Of a DNA stretch of 64,000 bases, positions 35,258-45,202 are shown one piece after another (positions within the stretch are counted from its first letter, which is position 1; every line of letters starts with the position of its first letter). The stretch comes from Algibacter mikhailovii. Its GTDB lineage: Bacteria > Bacteroidota > Bacteroidia > Flavobacteriales > Flavobacteriaceae. A program made the translations under genes and the position numbers. The notes below the pieces were generated by a model. It worked only from the letters and a program-made list of their open reading frames with translations, made no database searches and was not told the origin of the DNA. The DNA is taken from positions 1 through 64,000 of the forward strand of contig NZ_BMWZ01000010.1 in the NCBI RefSeq assembly GCF_014651495.1, written 5' to 3'.

Positions 35258-36727
35258 ATGACAAACGCAAAACGCATTGGGATAGTTCTTGGTCCTTTAT
35301 TATTTATTCTAATACGATTATTTTTTTCATCAGAAGGCTTAACAGAAGAAGCTAATGGCATTCTAGCCACAACAGTATGGATAGCTGTTTGGTGGATAAC
35401 TGAAGCGATACCTATTGCTGCAACAGCACTACTACCTATAATTCTTTTCCCTTTGACTGGAAGTTTAGATATAGCAAGTACTACGGCGTCCTTTGGTCAT
35501 AAATTTGTATTTCTATATTTAGGCGGTTTTATAATTGCCATTACTATTGAAAAATGGAATTTACATAAGCGTTTAGCTTTGAATATTATCAACCTTATTG
35601 GCTCAGACATTAAAAGAATCATATTAGGATTCATGATAGCGACTGCGTTTTTATCTATGTGGATTTCAAACACAGCAACTTCTGTTATGATGCTTCCTAT
35701 AGGTGTAGCCATTATATCGCAACTCAAAGATAATCCACTCACAAAAAAGGATGAAAATTTAGTTTTTGGCAAAGCACTGATGCTAGCTATTGCCTACAGT
35801 GCTTCCATTGGAGGAATTTCCACTTTAATAGGTACGCCTCCTAATTTAGTCCTTGCGGGAATTGTTTCAGAAACCTATGGCTATGAAATCAGTTTTGCGC
35901 AATGGTTTATATTTGGCTTCCCAATATCAATAATTCTACTTTTCATTTGTTGGAAATATTTAACAGCATACGCGTTTTCTTTTAAAAGAACAGAGTTTCC
36001 AGGCGGTAAACTAGAAATTAAACGCCTACTAAAAACCTTGGGGAAAATGAGTTATGAAGAGAAAACAGTAGCTATAATATTTGCCGCTACCGCGTTTTGT
36101 TGGATAACCCGATCCTTTATTCTTAAGAAACTATTACCTCAAATAGACGACACTATAATCGCAATTGCTTTTGCCTTAGTGCTGTTTTTAATTCCTGCCA
36201 AATCGAAACATACGAAACTAATGAGTTGGAAAGACACCAAAGATTTACCCTGGGGTATAATTCTTTTATTTGGAGGCGGCATGGCTTTAGCAAAGGGTTT
36301 CGAAACCAGCGGACTCGCCCTTTGGATTGGTAATCAAATGACCACATTAACTGGTTTGAGTACACTCATTTTAATTTTTATAATAATTGCAGCTGTTAAT
36401 TTTCTAACTGAAATCACCTCAAACTTGGCCACTACAGCTATGCTTTTACCTGTGCTGGCCCCAATGGCTTTAACCATAGATATTCATCCTTTCATTTTAA
36501 TGGTTGGTGCTGCCGTAGCGGCTTCATGTGCCTTTATGCTTCCTGTGGCAACTCCGCCCAATGCTGTTGTTTTTGGAGCCGGGTATTTGCGTATTCCAGA
36601 CATGGTAAGTAAAGGAATTATAATGAATATTATTTCAATAATTATACTGACCCTGTTTGTATATTTTATACTTCCAGAATTATGGCATATTGTTATTGAA
36701 GGCTTCCCTGAAGAATTAAAAAACTAA
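35258..36727 (+). CDS. SLC13/DASS-family anion symporter
   Basis: A 489-residue transporter with about 12 membrane segments. Landmarks are WWITEAIPIAATALLPIILFPL (45-66), the SNTATSVMMLPIG motif (SNT), the ASIGGISTLIGTPPNLVLAG hairpin region, and near the C-terminus the ITSNLATTAMLLPVLAPM and MLPVATPPNAVVFG motifs. Substrates of the family are dicarboxylates, sulfate or similar anions with sodium. Its promoter region is divergent from the IorA gene. Its 3' end overlaps that of the YheT-like gene by 4 bp. Confidence 0.9.
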   Translation: MTNAKRIGIVLGPLLFILIRLFFSSEGLTEEANGILATTVWIAVWWITEAIPIAATALLPIILFPLTGSLDIASTTASFGHKFVFLYLGGFIIAITIEKWNLHKRLALNIINLIGSDIKRIILGFMIATAFLSMWISNTATSVMMLPIGVAIISQLKDNPLTKKDENLVFGKALMLAIAYSASIGGISTLIGTPPNLVLAGIVSETYGYEISFAQWFIFGFPISIILLFICWKYLTAYAFSFKRTEFPGGKLEIKRLLKTLGKMSYEEKTVAIIFAATAFCWITRSFILKKLLPQIDDTIIAIAFALVLFLIPAKSKHTKLMSWKDTKDLPWGIILLFGGGMALAKGFETSGLALWIGNQMTTLTGLSTLILIFIIIAAVNFLTEITSNLATTAMLLPVLAPMALTIDIHPFILMVGAAVAASCAFMLPVATPPNAVVFGAGYLRIPDMVSKGIIMNIISIIILTLFVYFILPELWHIVIEGFPEELKN

Positions 36728-37683
36728 GTATTTTGTTTCACGAACTCCAAGGCTCGTTTTTCATTGTAATAAACATTCTTTTTATCAATGAGTCCAGAAT
36801 GTCCGCCATGAGGTGGCATTTCCAAATATAGTTCAGGATTATTTTTAGCGGCCTTTACAGGATAACATTCTGCAGACAAAAACGAATCATTTAAGGCGTT
36901 AATAATCAAGGTAGGTGTTTTAATATATGGCAAGAACTGCAGACTACTACATTTTTCATAATAATCTAAAGCATCCTCAAAACCATGCGCCTTTGCCGTG
37001 TATACATTATCAAAATCCCATAATGTCTTAATGGATTGAAATTCATTGTCACTAATAAATTCAGGAAAACGTTTTTGCTTAATCTTTAAACGCTCTAATA
37101 AATGTCTTAAAAACCTATCGTGATATAATCTATTTTTAAAAGTAAGTAATTCTTGAGCTGCCCCCAATAAAAAGCATGGCACAGAAACTGCAATAGCAGC
37201 CTTAATAGCATCAGGAACTTCTTGTCTTTCTCCCAAATATTTCAAAATCACATTAGCCCCGAGACTAATCCCTTTAAGGTAAATTTCAGAATACCCTTTA
37301 ACATTAATGGCGTGTTCTATAACGGCTTCCAGATCTTCAGTCCCTCCTGAATGATAACTTCTAAACTTCAAATTATCTTCGCCACTACAACCTCTAAAGT
37401 TAACACAAACGGCATCTGTACCATTTTGATTAAATAGTTTGGCTGGTGCAGTCATATAAGGTCGTTGTCCATTACCCTCCAATCCATGAAGTAAAATGAT
37501 GAGTTTATTAGATTTCTCCTCAGAATAACTCCAATCTAAATCCATAAAATCACCATCTGACAAGGTTATTCTTTCGCGCTTCTGTTCTAAATAAACACGC
37601 CTTACCAAACCTGAATAAACCGTTGAAACAAAGCCATTTCTAAAGTAAAAACGAGGTTTATATTTTGAGTCTATTATTGGCAT
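36724..37683 (-). CDS. YheT-family alpha/beta hydrolase
   Basis: A 319-residue UPF0017/YheT protein. The family opening YSGLVRRVYLEQKRERITLSDGDFMDLDW is followed by LIILLHGLEGNGQRPYMTAPAKLF (61-84), VNFRGCSGEDN (94-104), nucleophile elbow GISLG (Ser140) and C-terminal PPHGGHSG with the catalytic His. It is a putative esterase/lipase of unknown substrate. Tail-to-tail with the DASS transporter, sharing 4 bp; 34 bp separate it from the adenine deaminase gene. Confidence 0.9.
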   Translation of the reverse strand: MPIIDSKYKPRFYFRNGFVSTVYSGLVRRVYLEQKRERITLSDGDFMDLDWSYSEEKSNKLIILLHGLEGNGQRPYMTAPAKLFNQNGTDAVCVNFRGCSGEDNLKFRSYHSGGTEDLEAVIEHAINVKGYSEIYLKGISLGANVILKYLGERQEVPDAIKAAIAVSVPCFLLGAAQELLTFKNRLYHDRFLRHLLERLKIKQKRFPEFISDNEFQSIKTLWDFDNVYTAKAHGFEDALDYYEKCSSLQFLPYIKTPTLIINALNDSFLSAECYPVKAAKNNPELYLEMPPHGGHSGLIDKKNVYYNEKRALEFVKQNT

Positions 37684-37717
37684 TCCTTAAATTCTATATT
37701 TTTAGTTGTTAGATGTT

Positions 37718-39340
37718 TCATTCCAAATATAAAGATGTAAATTCAAACTTAGTACCATCAAAGAGTCCTTTATCACTTAATTTTAATGCTGGAATCACTA
37801 GTAAAGCCATAAAAGACAAGGTCATATATGGTGCCGCTAGCGTGCTTCCTAATTGTTTAGCCATGGCATCTAATTCTTGGTACTGCTTCCCAATACTCTC
37901 GCCAGATTTATCACTCATTATACCAGCCAAAGGTAGTGGCATTACTTTCTCCTGTTGTTTTGAAATTGCTGAAATACCGCCTTTATGTTCTATAATTAAA
38001 TTAATGGCTTTACAAAGTGCCTCATCTGTAGTTCCTACTGCAATAATATTATGTGAATCATGCCCTACTGATGACGCTATAGCCCCTTCTTTTAATCCGA
38101 AATTTTTTATAAAAGCAATGGCCGGTTTTTCGTTTTTGTACCGATTTACAACGGCCATCTTTAAAATATCTCTATCGGTATTGGACATTAAATTGCCATT
38201 TTCTAAAATAGCTTCATCAATAATCTCATTGGTTACCAATTGACCTTCTAAAGCTTCAATAACTCTTATTTGCTTGGTTGATGATTCCACCCTAAAGGCT
38301 GAAACGTCCTTTCTATCACAATTGAAGTTATTCAAAACCTCAAAAGAAACCGGACTTATCAAAGTCGTATTATCGTTAAACACCAGTTGTCCATCTATAA
38401 AGGTCTGTAATGTTTTAAAATGAATTAAATCTTCAACAACAATGCAATCCGCTGAATCACCAACCTTTAATAAGCCAACATCCAAATTATAATGCTTCAC
38501 GGGATTAACACAAGCTGCTTGTAACACCTTAAAGACATCTATACCTTTGGCAATCGCTCTGGAACATAACGTGTTAATATGTCCTTCAATTAAATCATCC
38601 GGGTGCTTATCATCGCTACAAAACATCAGACTTTGGTAATGCTCAGGCAACAAATCTATTAAGGCTTCAAAATTCTTTGCAGCACTACCCTCACGCACCA
38701 ATATTTTCATACCTTTTTCAAGCTTTTCTAAAGCTTCTTCTTTGGTAAAGCACTCATGATCTGTTGATATACCAGCTGCAATATACTTTGTCACGTCCGC
38801 TCCTCTTAGTCCTGGTGCATGTCCATCTATAGGCTTATTAAAAGATTTAGCCCAAGCTATTTTTTTCATGACCTCATCATCTTCAAAAAGAACCCCAGGG
38901 TAATTCATCATTTCTGCTAAATACTTAATATCAGGATTTTCTAGAAGCGTCTTAATTCCATCTGAATCGATAACTGCCCCTGCCGATTCAAAATTTGTAG
39001 CTGGAACGCAGGATGGTGCTCCAAAATTAAATTTGAATGGCACTTGCTTGCCGTTTTCAATCATAAACTCCACACCTTGCACCCCTAAAACATTGGCAAT
39101 TTCATGGGGGTCAGAAACCGTAGCTACTGTGCCATGCTGCACTGCTATTCGAGCAAATTCAGAAGGTACAAGCATAGAACTTTCAATATGAATATGCGCA
39201 TCAATAAAACCAGGCAGGATGTAATGACTCACATTATGGTCCTTCTCTACTATGGAACTTATTCGACCTTTTTCAAAAGTGATTTCTCCTTTGTAAATAC
39301 GTTTATTTTCTATGTCTACTATTTGTCCTTGAAGTTTCAC
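37718..39340 (-). CDS. ade: adenine deaminase
   Basis: A 540-residue amidohydrolase converting adenine to hypoxanthine plus ammonia, with a di-metal centre. Evidence includes [13 protein letters not shown] (44-56; metal ligands His49, His51), [39 protein letters not shown] and the C-terminal region [17 protein letters not shown]. This is the Ade type and not the adenosine-deaminase-like type. The start appears to be GTG at 39340. It lies 34 bp from the YheT-like gene; purine salvage is the expected role. Confidence 0.95.
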   Translation of the reverse strand: MKLQGQIVDIENKRIYKGEITFEKGRISSIVEKDHNVSHYILPGFIDAHIHIESSMLVPSEFARIAVQHGTVATVSDPHEIANVLGVQGVEFMIENGKQVPFKFNFGAPSCVPATNFESAGAVIDSDGIKTLLENPDIKYLAEMMNYPGVLFEDDEVMKKIAWAKSFNKPIDGHAPGLRGADVTKYIAAGISTDHECFTKEEALEKLEKGMKILVREGSAAKNFEALIDLLPEHYQSLMFCSDDKHPDDLIEGHINTLCSRAIAKGIDVFKVLQAACVNPVKHYNLDVGLLKVGDSADCIVVEDLIHFKTLQTFIDGQLVFNDNTTLISPVSFEVLNNFNCDRKDVSAFRVESSTKQIRVIEALEGQLVTNEIIDEAILENGNLMSNTDRDILKMAVVNRYKNEKPAIAFIKNFGLKEGAIASSVGHDSHNIIAVGTTDEALCKAINLIIEHKGGISAISKQQEKVMPLPLAGIMSDKSGESIGKQYQELDAMAKQLGSTLAAPYMTLSFMALLVIPALKLSDKGLFDGTKFEFTSLYLE

Positions 39341-39390
39341 TTTAATATTTTTTCTATACCCTAGATTCCTATTTTCGTTGGAATTTTAAT

Positions 39391-40707
39391 TTATTTTAGT
39401 TCAATTTTCAGAATACGTTTTGTGTGTTCAGTAACTCTAAATCTATTATCCGCTCTTCTATTTAACACCCAAACGATATCGTTTCCTGACAGTAATAACC
39501 AGGTATTCTCTTTTTCAAGTAATGAAAGTTTTTCATCTTTGAAATACTTACTAATTTTCTTTTTCCCTGTCATCCCAAGAGGATAAAACACATCGCCTGG
39601 GGCATACTTTCTTATGGTCAAGGGAAATTCCAATTTATCATGATCAACAAAAATTAGATTTGAGCTTGTAGCCAGAATTGCGTCAGCTTCATCAAAAAAT
39701 AACGTACCAAATGAGGTTTGTACTTGCTTTTCATAATTTAAATCTAAGACTGAAAACACCGCATTGGTTTCTAAACTAATTTCACTTAAAAGAAGATGCG
39801 CTCTGTTTTTTATTAATCGATGTGTTGGTGAGTACACTTGCTTTCCAGTTTCTGCATCTAAAAGCTTTAAAACATCATTCCACTCTGTAAATCCGTAAGG
39901 CTTAAAAACTTCATATAAATAGGCTTTGGGATTATTCACTTTCTTAAATTCCGAAATTTTAAACACTATTTTATCATCATCCATAGTCTCGATAGCACGC
40001 TTTAAAACAGCATTTGTACTTTCTTCAACAATATCTGCTGTCGCTTCCAAATGATCTACAGTAGACTTGAAACTTTGCAATAAACTAGGATTTATTTCTT
40101 TTAGAATAGGAATAACATCATGCCGCAGTTTATTTCGTAAATATTTCACCGATTTGTTACTACTATCCTCTCTCCATTTTATATGTTGTTCTTTAGCAAA
40201 GGTTTCAATATCTGAGCTCGAAAATGGCAATAACGGACGTACAAAAATATCATTCACCATAGGAATACCCGTTAAACCATCTAGTCCTGTACCGCGAGTA
40301 AAATTTATTAAAACAGTTTCTAAATTATCATCAGCATGATGCGCAGTTAAGACGTAATCAAAACCTAGTTCTGCTGATAATTCACTAAACCAAGAATAGC
40401 GCAATTCTCTCGCAGCCATTTGAATGGAACACTTATTTAATTCAGCATACTCCATGGTATCAAAACCCTGCACGAAGGCTTCTAATTCTAGAGAATCAGC
40501 TAACTCCAACACAAAATCCTCATCTGCTTCACTTTCTAAATCCCTTAATTTAAAATTACAGTGCGCCAATGCTACATTTAAATCCAACTGATAACATAAA
40601 TGTGTTAAAACCACACTATCAATACCGCCAGAAATAGCGATAAGCAACTTGCCTTGTTTTAAAAAGGAGAGGTGATTCTCAATATGGTTTTTGAATTGTT
40701 TCAGCAT
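39391..40707 (-). CDS. tilS: tRNA(Ile)-lysidine synthetase
   Basis: A 438-residue enzyme modifying C34 of the tRNA-Ile CAU anticodon to lysidine, which is essential for decoding AUA. The PP-loop AISGGIDSVVL (24-34) binds ATP. It is followed by HCNFKLRDLESEADEDFV, TAHHADDNLETVLINFTRGTGLDGLTGIP, RPLLPFS and RNKLRHDVIPIL. The C-terminal TilS substrate-binding domain includes LGMTGKKKISKYFKDEKL. It is transcribed divergently from the sigma-region-4-like gene. Confidence 0.96.
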   Translation of the reverse strand: MLKQFKNHIENHLSFLKQGKLLIAISGGIDSVVLTHLCYQLDLNVALAHCNFKLRDLESEADEDFVLELADSLELEAFVQGFDTMEYAELNKCSIQMAARELRYSWFSELSAELGFDYVLTAHHADDNLETVLINFTRGTGLDGLTGIPMVNDIFVRPLLPFSSSDIETFAKEQHIKWREDSSNKSVKYLRNKLRHDVIPILKEINPSLLQSFKSTVDHLEATADIVEESTNAVLKRAIETMDDDKIVFKISEFKKVNNPKAYLYEVFKPYGFTEWNDVLKLLDAETGKQVYSPTHRLIKNRAHLLLSEISLETNAVFSVLDLNYEKQVQTSFGTLFFDEADAILATSSNLIFVDHDKLEFPLTIRKYAPGDVFYPLGMTGKKKISKYFKDEKLSLLEKENTWLLLSGNDIVWVLNRRADNRFRVTEHTKRILKIELK

Positions 40708-40831
40708 GCCACCAAAGATACAACTTTGGCTATTTAAATGTACAGTTAAGTTTTATTATCAAATGATATATGTCATAAGGAAAAACTATAGATTTCGTAT
40801 ATTTAAAGTATTAATTTTAAAACCGTTTGCT

Positions 40832-41524
40832 ATGTCTTCTCTTGAAAAATTAAACGATAAAACGACTCAAACAGAATTTAATAAAAAAGTAGTTTCTGCA
40901 ACCCAACATTTGCAGGCCTATGTAAAGCATAGGTTATATATTGCTGAGTCCACCAAGATTATACCAAAAAACATGTATAAATCTAATGATATTATTGATG
41001 AAGGTATTGCCAAATTTTACGAACAAGGCTATAATATTGAGGCAGATGCTGCTCATATTAAAATTGCACTTTTTAAAATAGTAGATACGGATTTGGATAA
41101 CCTCTTCAAAAATGAAGCCTTCCATCAAAAGACACTTAGCACTGATAGTATCTTAATAGATGAACTGGATGGTTTAAATGAAGAATTTACAGTTGATGAA
41201 GACTATGACTTGATTATGAACGATGAGTTAAGTGACATCTCTTACCATCAAGACAATGAGGAAAAACATATTTTTGTTTATGATGACAACAATATGTCAT
41301 TACAGAACACCTTTGAAATCTCAGACATTTCTACAAAGCGAAATAAACACTTGTTAGGGAAATACTACACCTGGCTGCCTCTTAGAGTTTCAGATATTGT
41401 AGACTTATTTGTTTTTGGAAAATTATCTTTTGAGGAGATAGCTACTGTCAAGAATATTGAAACCAAACGCGTAGAGCGGGTTTTAGAATTGGCTATTGAA
41501 GACTTTAAGGAGCATCTTATTTAA
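40832..41524 (+). CDS. protein with C-terminal sigma-70 region 4-like segment
   Basis: About 230 residues from the ATG at 40832. The frame extends upstream to 40691, but those residues overlap tilS and lie in the divergent promoter region. The N-terminal half is helical and acidic (AHIKIALFKIVDTDLDNLF, then DELDGLNEEFTVDEDYDLIMNDE). The C-terminus (LPLRVSDIVDLFVFGKLSFEEIATVKNIETKRVERVLELAIEDFKEHL) looks like a sigma-factor region 4 helix-turn-helix. It may be a transcription-associated regulator. Its function is not known. Confidence 0.7.
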   Translation: MSSLEKLNDKTTQTEFNKKVVSATQHLQAYVKHRLYIAESTKIIPKNMYKSNDIIDEGIAKFYEQGYNIEADAAHIKIALFKIVDTDLDNLFKNEAFHQKTLSTDSILIDELDGLNEEFTVDEDYDLIMNDELSDISYHQDNEEKHIFVYDDNNMSLQNTFEISDISTKRNKHLLGKYYTWLPLRVSDIVDLFVFGKLSFEEIATVKNIETKRVERVLELAIEDFKEHLI

Positions 41525-42813
41525 TTCTCTAAAACGGTACGCATCGCTTTCGCTTTTACTAAACACTCTTCATATTCTTTAAACGGATCACTCTTAGCCG
41601 TAATGGCTCCGCCTACAGAATAGGAAACATATTTTTTAGTTTGATTATAGAGAATACTTCGAATAACCACATTAAAATCAAAATCTCCTGAAGGGGAAAA
41701 ATAGCCTATTGCCCCTGAGTAAATACCGCGTTTAGACGCTTCTAAGTGCTCAATTATTCGCATTGCTGATATTTTTGGGGCCCCTGTCATACTCCCCATG
41801 GGGAAGGTGCTTTTTATAATATCAACCGGATGTGTTTCAGAACTAACTTTTGATGTTACCGTTGAAATCATTTGATGTACCTGATCAAACGTGTATACTT
41901 CGCAAAGCTCTTCAACTTGTACACTTCCTTTTAATGCGGTTTTAGACAAATCATTACGCACAAGATCAACAATCATTATATTTTCACTACGCTCTTTGTT
42001 GTCATTCTTGAGATTGACTATGTGGCGCTTATCAGCATCAGGGTTTAAATCCCGCTTACCTGTTCCCTTAATGGGTTGAGAAACTATATTATTTCCTATT
42101 TTCTTTATATAACGTTCTGGCGACGCACTCAGCGCGTACTTATCGTCCATTTTAAGAAATGCTGCAAATGGTGGTTTTGATATACCATTTAATTTTTGAT
42201 ACGTTTCTAGAGGGTTAATTTGAGTGTCTTCAGCGTAGAACTCTTGACAAATATTAGCTTCATAAATATCTCCTCTATGAATATGCTCTAGCATATTTTC
42301 TACTTTTGAAAAGTAATCGTCTTTATGAATCCTTAATTTTATTTTAATGTCATTATGAATGGTGCCTCTTGGGGCTTCACGCACATATTCCACAGCAAAC
42401 AAATCATCACTAATCTCATCTGAAACGACATTCATGTATTGCATTTCCAATTGATCGCCTTTTATCAAGAATAAACGCTTAGGCTGAAAAAAACATAAGT
42501 CTGAAAAACCTAAACCATCATGATTTTGTGAGTTTAATGATTCGACATCATTTTTTAAATCGTAAGACAAATAACCAAACAACCAATCTTTACAATAAGT
42601 TTGGTATTCTTTTAACTTCTCAAAGCCTTGATGGAAATCTGTTCTTATACTCGTAAAAGCATCCACCGCCAATACAGCATCATAACTGGTGTATTGCTGG
42701 TTATAATTATTGGAATCTAACCAAACCACATCATCAAACTGTTGCGCCCAAGTTAAGAGTTTGGTCTTAAACAATGGAATATCCTGTAATTTATGAAAAT
42801 GCGTGGTTCTCAA
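41521..42813 (-). CDS. pabB: aminodeoxychorismate synthase component I
   Basis: Makes 4-amino-4-deoxychorismate from chorismate for folate. Chorismate-binding motifs are present: IYEANICQEFYAED (PabB/TrpE substrate region), KPIKGTGKRDLNPD, SENIMIVDLVRNDLS and GSMTGAPKISAMRIIEHLE, with the C-terminal GGAITAKSDPFKEYEECLVKAKAM. The frame is open to an ATG at 42894, which would overlap the divergent epimerase gene's first codon. A -7 promoter element (42838 to 42831) lies downstream of that ATG, so the TTG at 42813, giving MRTTHFHKLQ, is the better start. No amidotransferase component is adjacent. Confidence 0.9.
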   Translation of the reverse strand: MRTTHFHKLQDIPLFKTKLLTWAQQFDDVVWLDSNNYNQQYTSYDAVLAVDAFTSIRTDFHQGFEKLKEYQTYCKDWLFGYLSYDLKNDVESLNSQNHDGLGFSDLCFFQPKRLFLIKGDQLEMQYMNVVSDEISDDLFAVEYVREAPRGTIHNDIKIKLRIHKDDYFSKVENMLEHIHRGDIYEANICQEFYAEDTQINPLETYQKLNGISKPPFAAFLKMDDKYALSASPERYIKKIGNNIVSQPIKGTGKRDLNPDADKRHIVNLKNDNKERSENIMIVDLVRNDLSKTALKGSVQVEELCEVYTFDQVHQMISTVTSKVSSETHPVDIIKSTFPMGSMTGAPKISAMRIIEHLEASKRGIYSGAIGYFSPSGDFDFNVVIRSILYNQTKKYVSYSVGGAITAKSDPFKEYEECLVKAKAMRTVLEN

Positions 42814-42830
42814 TAGAAAATAATAAGGAG

Positions 42831-42838
42831 CAAAGTTA
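42831..42838 (-). promoter_or_regulatory. -7 promoter element of pabB
   Basis: TAACTTTG on the - strand (42838 to 42831) fits TAnnTTTG. It lies 18 bp before the TTG at 42813 and excludes the longer start at 42894. No good -33 TTTG was found. Confidence 0.4.
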
Positions 42839-42893
42839 CTTAGAATACTTAAAAAATTAAGATTTTTGTAAATAAGTTTAAAAGTGAAATACA

Positions 42894-43784
42894 ATGTATA
42901 CCCTAAAGAATGATATCTTAAAAATTGCCGTAAAAAAAACCGGCGCCGAACTATGTAAAATAGAAAGTATTAAAAACAATATAGATTTCATTTGGAATGC
43001 CAATCCTGATATTTGGGGAAGCTTTGCTCCTAACCTATTTCCAATTATTGGTGCTTTAAAAGATGATACCTATTTTTTAAAAAACAAAACTTATAAGCTA
43101 CCAAAACACGGTTTCGTTAGACATAACCAAGATATCATACTGGATAAGCAAACTGAAAACTGTTTAAGTTTTAAACTCACGAATAACGCTTCTTTATTAC
43201 AAGTCTATCCTTTTAAATTTGAGTTTTATATAGCGTTTAAACTCATTGATAATACGCTTGAAGTTTGTCACACTATTAAAAACATAGATGACCAACCTAT
43301 TTATTTTTCAGTTGGAGGTCATCCGGCATTTAAATGTCCTGTTTTTGACAACGAATCTTATGATGATTACAGCATAGAATTTGAACACATTGAAAGTTCA
43401 AAAACACATCTCATTAATATGGAAAATGGGCTTATTTCTTCAAAAACAAAATCCGTCTTTAATGATTCCAAAACACTGCCACTCAGGCATGATTTATTTA
43501 ATGAAGACGCACTCATTTTCAAAGATTTAAAATCAAAAAAAGTGAGCCTAAAAAGTAATCTAAACGGTGAAATATTATCCGTTAGTTACCATGATTTTGA
43601 CTATTTAGGTATTTGGGCCAAGCCCAATGGGGATTATGTCTGTATAGAACCTTGGCTAGGTATTGCCGATCATGAAGACACCAATCAAGACTTAACAACC
43701 AAAGAGGGGATAATAAAACTTGAAGCAGAAAATACCTTTAAGGCAAGTTATAGTATTGAAATTAGCAAAGCGCATTTACTATAA
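42894..43784 (+). CDS. aldose 1-epimerase family protein (LacX-like)
   Basis: A 296-residue galactose-mutarotase-like beta-sandwich. Features are GSFAPNLFPIIGALKDDTYF (43-62), KLPKHGFVRHNQDII with the conserved His near 71, SVGGHPAFKCP with the second catalytic His, and LGIWAKPNGDYVCIEPWLGIADH with the catalytic Glu. It interconverts sugar anomers. It begins back-to-back with pabB and ends 29 bp before the DEAD-box gene. Confidence 0.9.
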   Translation: MYTLKNDILKIAVKKTGAELCKIESIKNNIDFIWNANPDIWGSFAPNLFPIIGALKDDTYFLKNKTYKLPKHGFVRHNQDIILDKQTENCLSFKLTNNASLLQVYPFKFEFYIAFKLIDNTLEVCHTIKNIDDQPIYFSVGGHPAFKCPVFDNESYDDYSIEFEHIESSKTHLINMENGLISSKTKSVFNDSKTLPLRHDLFNEDALIFKDLKSKKVSLKSNLNGEILSVSYHDFDYLGIWAKPNGDYVCIEPWLGIADHEDTNQDLTTKEGIIKLEAENTFKASYSIEISKAHLL

Positions 43785-43795
43785 AATAATAAGCT

Positions 43796-43803
43796 TAACT
43801 TTG
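43796..43803 (+). promoter_or_regulatory. -7 promoter element of the DEAD-box gene
   Basis: TAACTTTG at 43796-43803 fits TAnnTTTG, with TTTA (43775-43778) 17 bp upstream as a degenerate -33 element. The start codon that fits it is the ATG at 43823. Confidence 0.4.
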
Positions 43804-43813
43804 CGTCTTATCA

Positions 43814-45175
43814 GTGACACCTATGACTTTTCAAGATTTAAATTTAAATACGCCACTTTATAATGCTTTAGACGATTTGGGCTTTACAACGCCCACGCCG
43901 ATACAAGAACAAGCCTTTAATGTGGTGGCATCTGGAAGAGATGTGGTTGGTATTGCCCAAACAGGTACTGGTAAAACCTTCGCCTATATGTTGCCTATTC
44001 TTAAAAACCTAAAGTTTTCAAAACAGGACAACCCAAGAGTACTCGTATTGGTGCCAACTAGAGAACTTGTGGTTCAAGTGGTTGATGAGATTGAAAAGCT
44101 TTCCAAATACATTAATAATCGTGTATTAGGGGTTTATGGCGGTACCAATATTAACACTCAAAAACAAGCCATAGCGCAAGGCATTGATATTCTGGTAGCT
44201 ACCCCAGGTCGTTTGTATGACCTTGCTTTAACACGGGTTTTACAGCTAAAGTCCATTCAAAAACTGGTCATTGATGAAGTAGATGTTATGTTAGATTTAG
44301 GGTTTCGACACCAATTGATTAATATTTTTGATATTCTTCCAGAGCGTAGACAAAACATCATGTTTTCAGCAACTATGACCCAAGATGTAGATTTGTTAAT
44401 CAATGACTTTTTTAAAAAACCTGAACGCGTGTCTATTGCCGTTTCTGGTACTCCCCTAGATAATATAAAGCAAATACGTTATAACGTTCCTAATTTTTAT
44501 ACCAAAGTTAATCTGTTAGTCCAATTACTTCAGGATACTGATCAGTATAATAAAGTTTTAATTTTTGTGGCATTTAAGCGCATGGCTGACCGTTTGTTTG
44601 AAAAGCTAGACGAATATTTCAAAGAAGAACTTTGTGTGATTCACTCAAACAAAACACAAAATTACAGACTGCGCAGCATAGAACAATTTAGAAATGGCGA
44701 AAACCGCATTTTAATCGCTACTGATGTTATGGCTCGTGGTTTAGATATTGACAACGTAAGTCACGTTATTAATTTTGATACGCCTGAGTATGCTGAAAAC
44801 TATATGCACCGTATTGGTAGAACGGGGCGTGCAGAACGGGAAGGTGAGGCTTTGGTTTTTTCTACAGAAAAAGAACAGGATGCCATTGAAAATATTGAGT
44901 CTTTAATGAAAATGTCTATCCCTGTATTGGAAATACCTGAAGATGTTGAAATATCTACGGATCTCATTGAAGAAGAACGTCCGCAAATTAGAGAACGAAA
45001 CAACCCTACCAAACGAAAAGATGAAGATGCTCCAGGGCCTGCTTTTCATGAGAAATCAGAAAAGAATTCTAAAGAAAACTTAGGAGGTTCTTATAAATTT
45101 AAAATAGCTGCTAAATATAAAAAGCCTAAGACTAGAGGTGACAAAAACTACAATAAACGAAATAAAAAGAAATAG
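43814..45175 (+). CDS. DEAD-box family ATP-dependent RNA helicase
   Basis: A 453-residue helicase unwinding RNA. Motifs in order: Q motif LGFTTPTPIQEQAF (22-35), Walker A AQTGTGKT (48-55), PTRELVVQV, TPGRL (Ib), motif II DEVD (154-157, usually DEAD), SAT (III), RGLD and HRIGRTGR (VI). The C-terminus is basic and low in complexity (RKDEDAPGP; KPKTRGDKNYNKRNKKK), typical of Bacteroidetes RhlE-like helicases. Initiation is more likely at the ATG 43823 (MTFQDLNLN), because a promoter -7 element ends at 43803. Role: RNA turnover or ribosome assembly, especially in the cold. Confidence 0.93.
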   Translation: MTPMTFQDLNLNTPLYNALDDLGFTTPTPIQEQAFNVVASGRDVVGIAQTGTGKTFAYMLPILKNLKFSKQDNPRVLVLVPTRELVVQVVDEIEKLSKYINNRVLGVYGGTNINTQKQAIAQGIDILVATPGRLYDLALTRVLQLKSIQKLVIDEVDVMLDLGFRHQLINIFDILPERRQNIMFSATMTQDVDLLINDFFKKPERVSIAVSGTPLDNIKQIRYNVPNFYTKVNLLVQLLQDTDQYNKVLIFVAFKRMADRLFEKLDEYFKEELCVIHSNKTQNYRLRSIEQFRNGENRILIATDVMARGLDIDNVSHVINFDTPEYAENYMHRIGRTGRAEREGEALVFSTEKEQDAIENIESLMKMSIPVLEIPEDVEISTDLIEEERPQIRERNNPTKRKDEDAPGPAFHEKSEKNSKENLGGSYKFKIAAKYKKPKTRGDKNYNKRNKKK

Positions 45176-45202
45176 ATTTTAATACCCATTCTTCGTTTTT
45201 AC

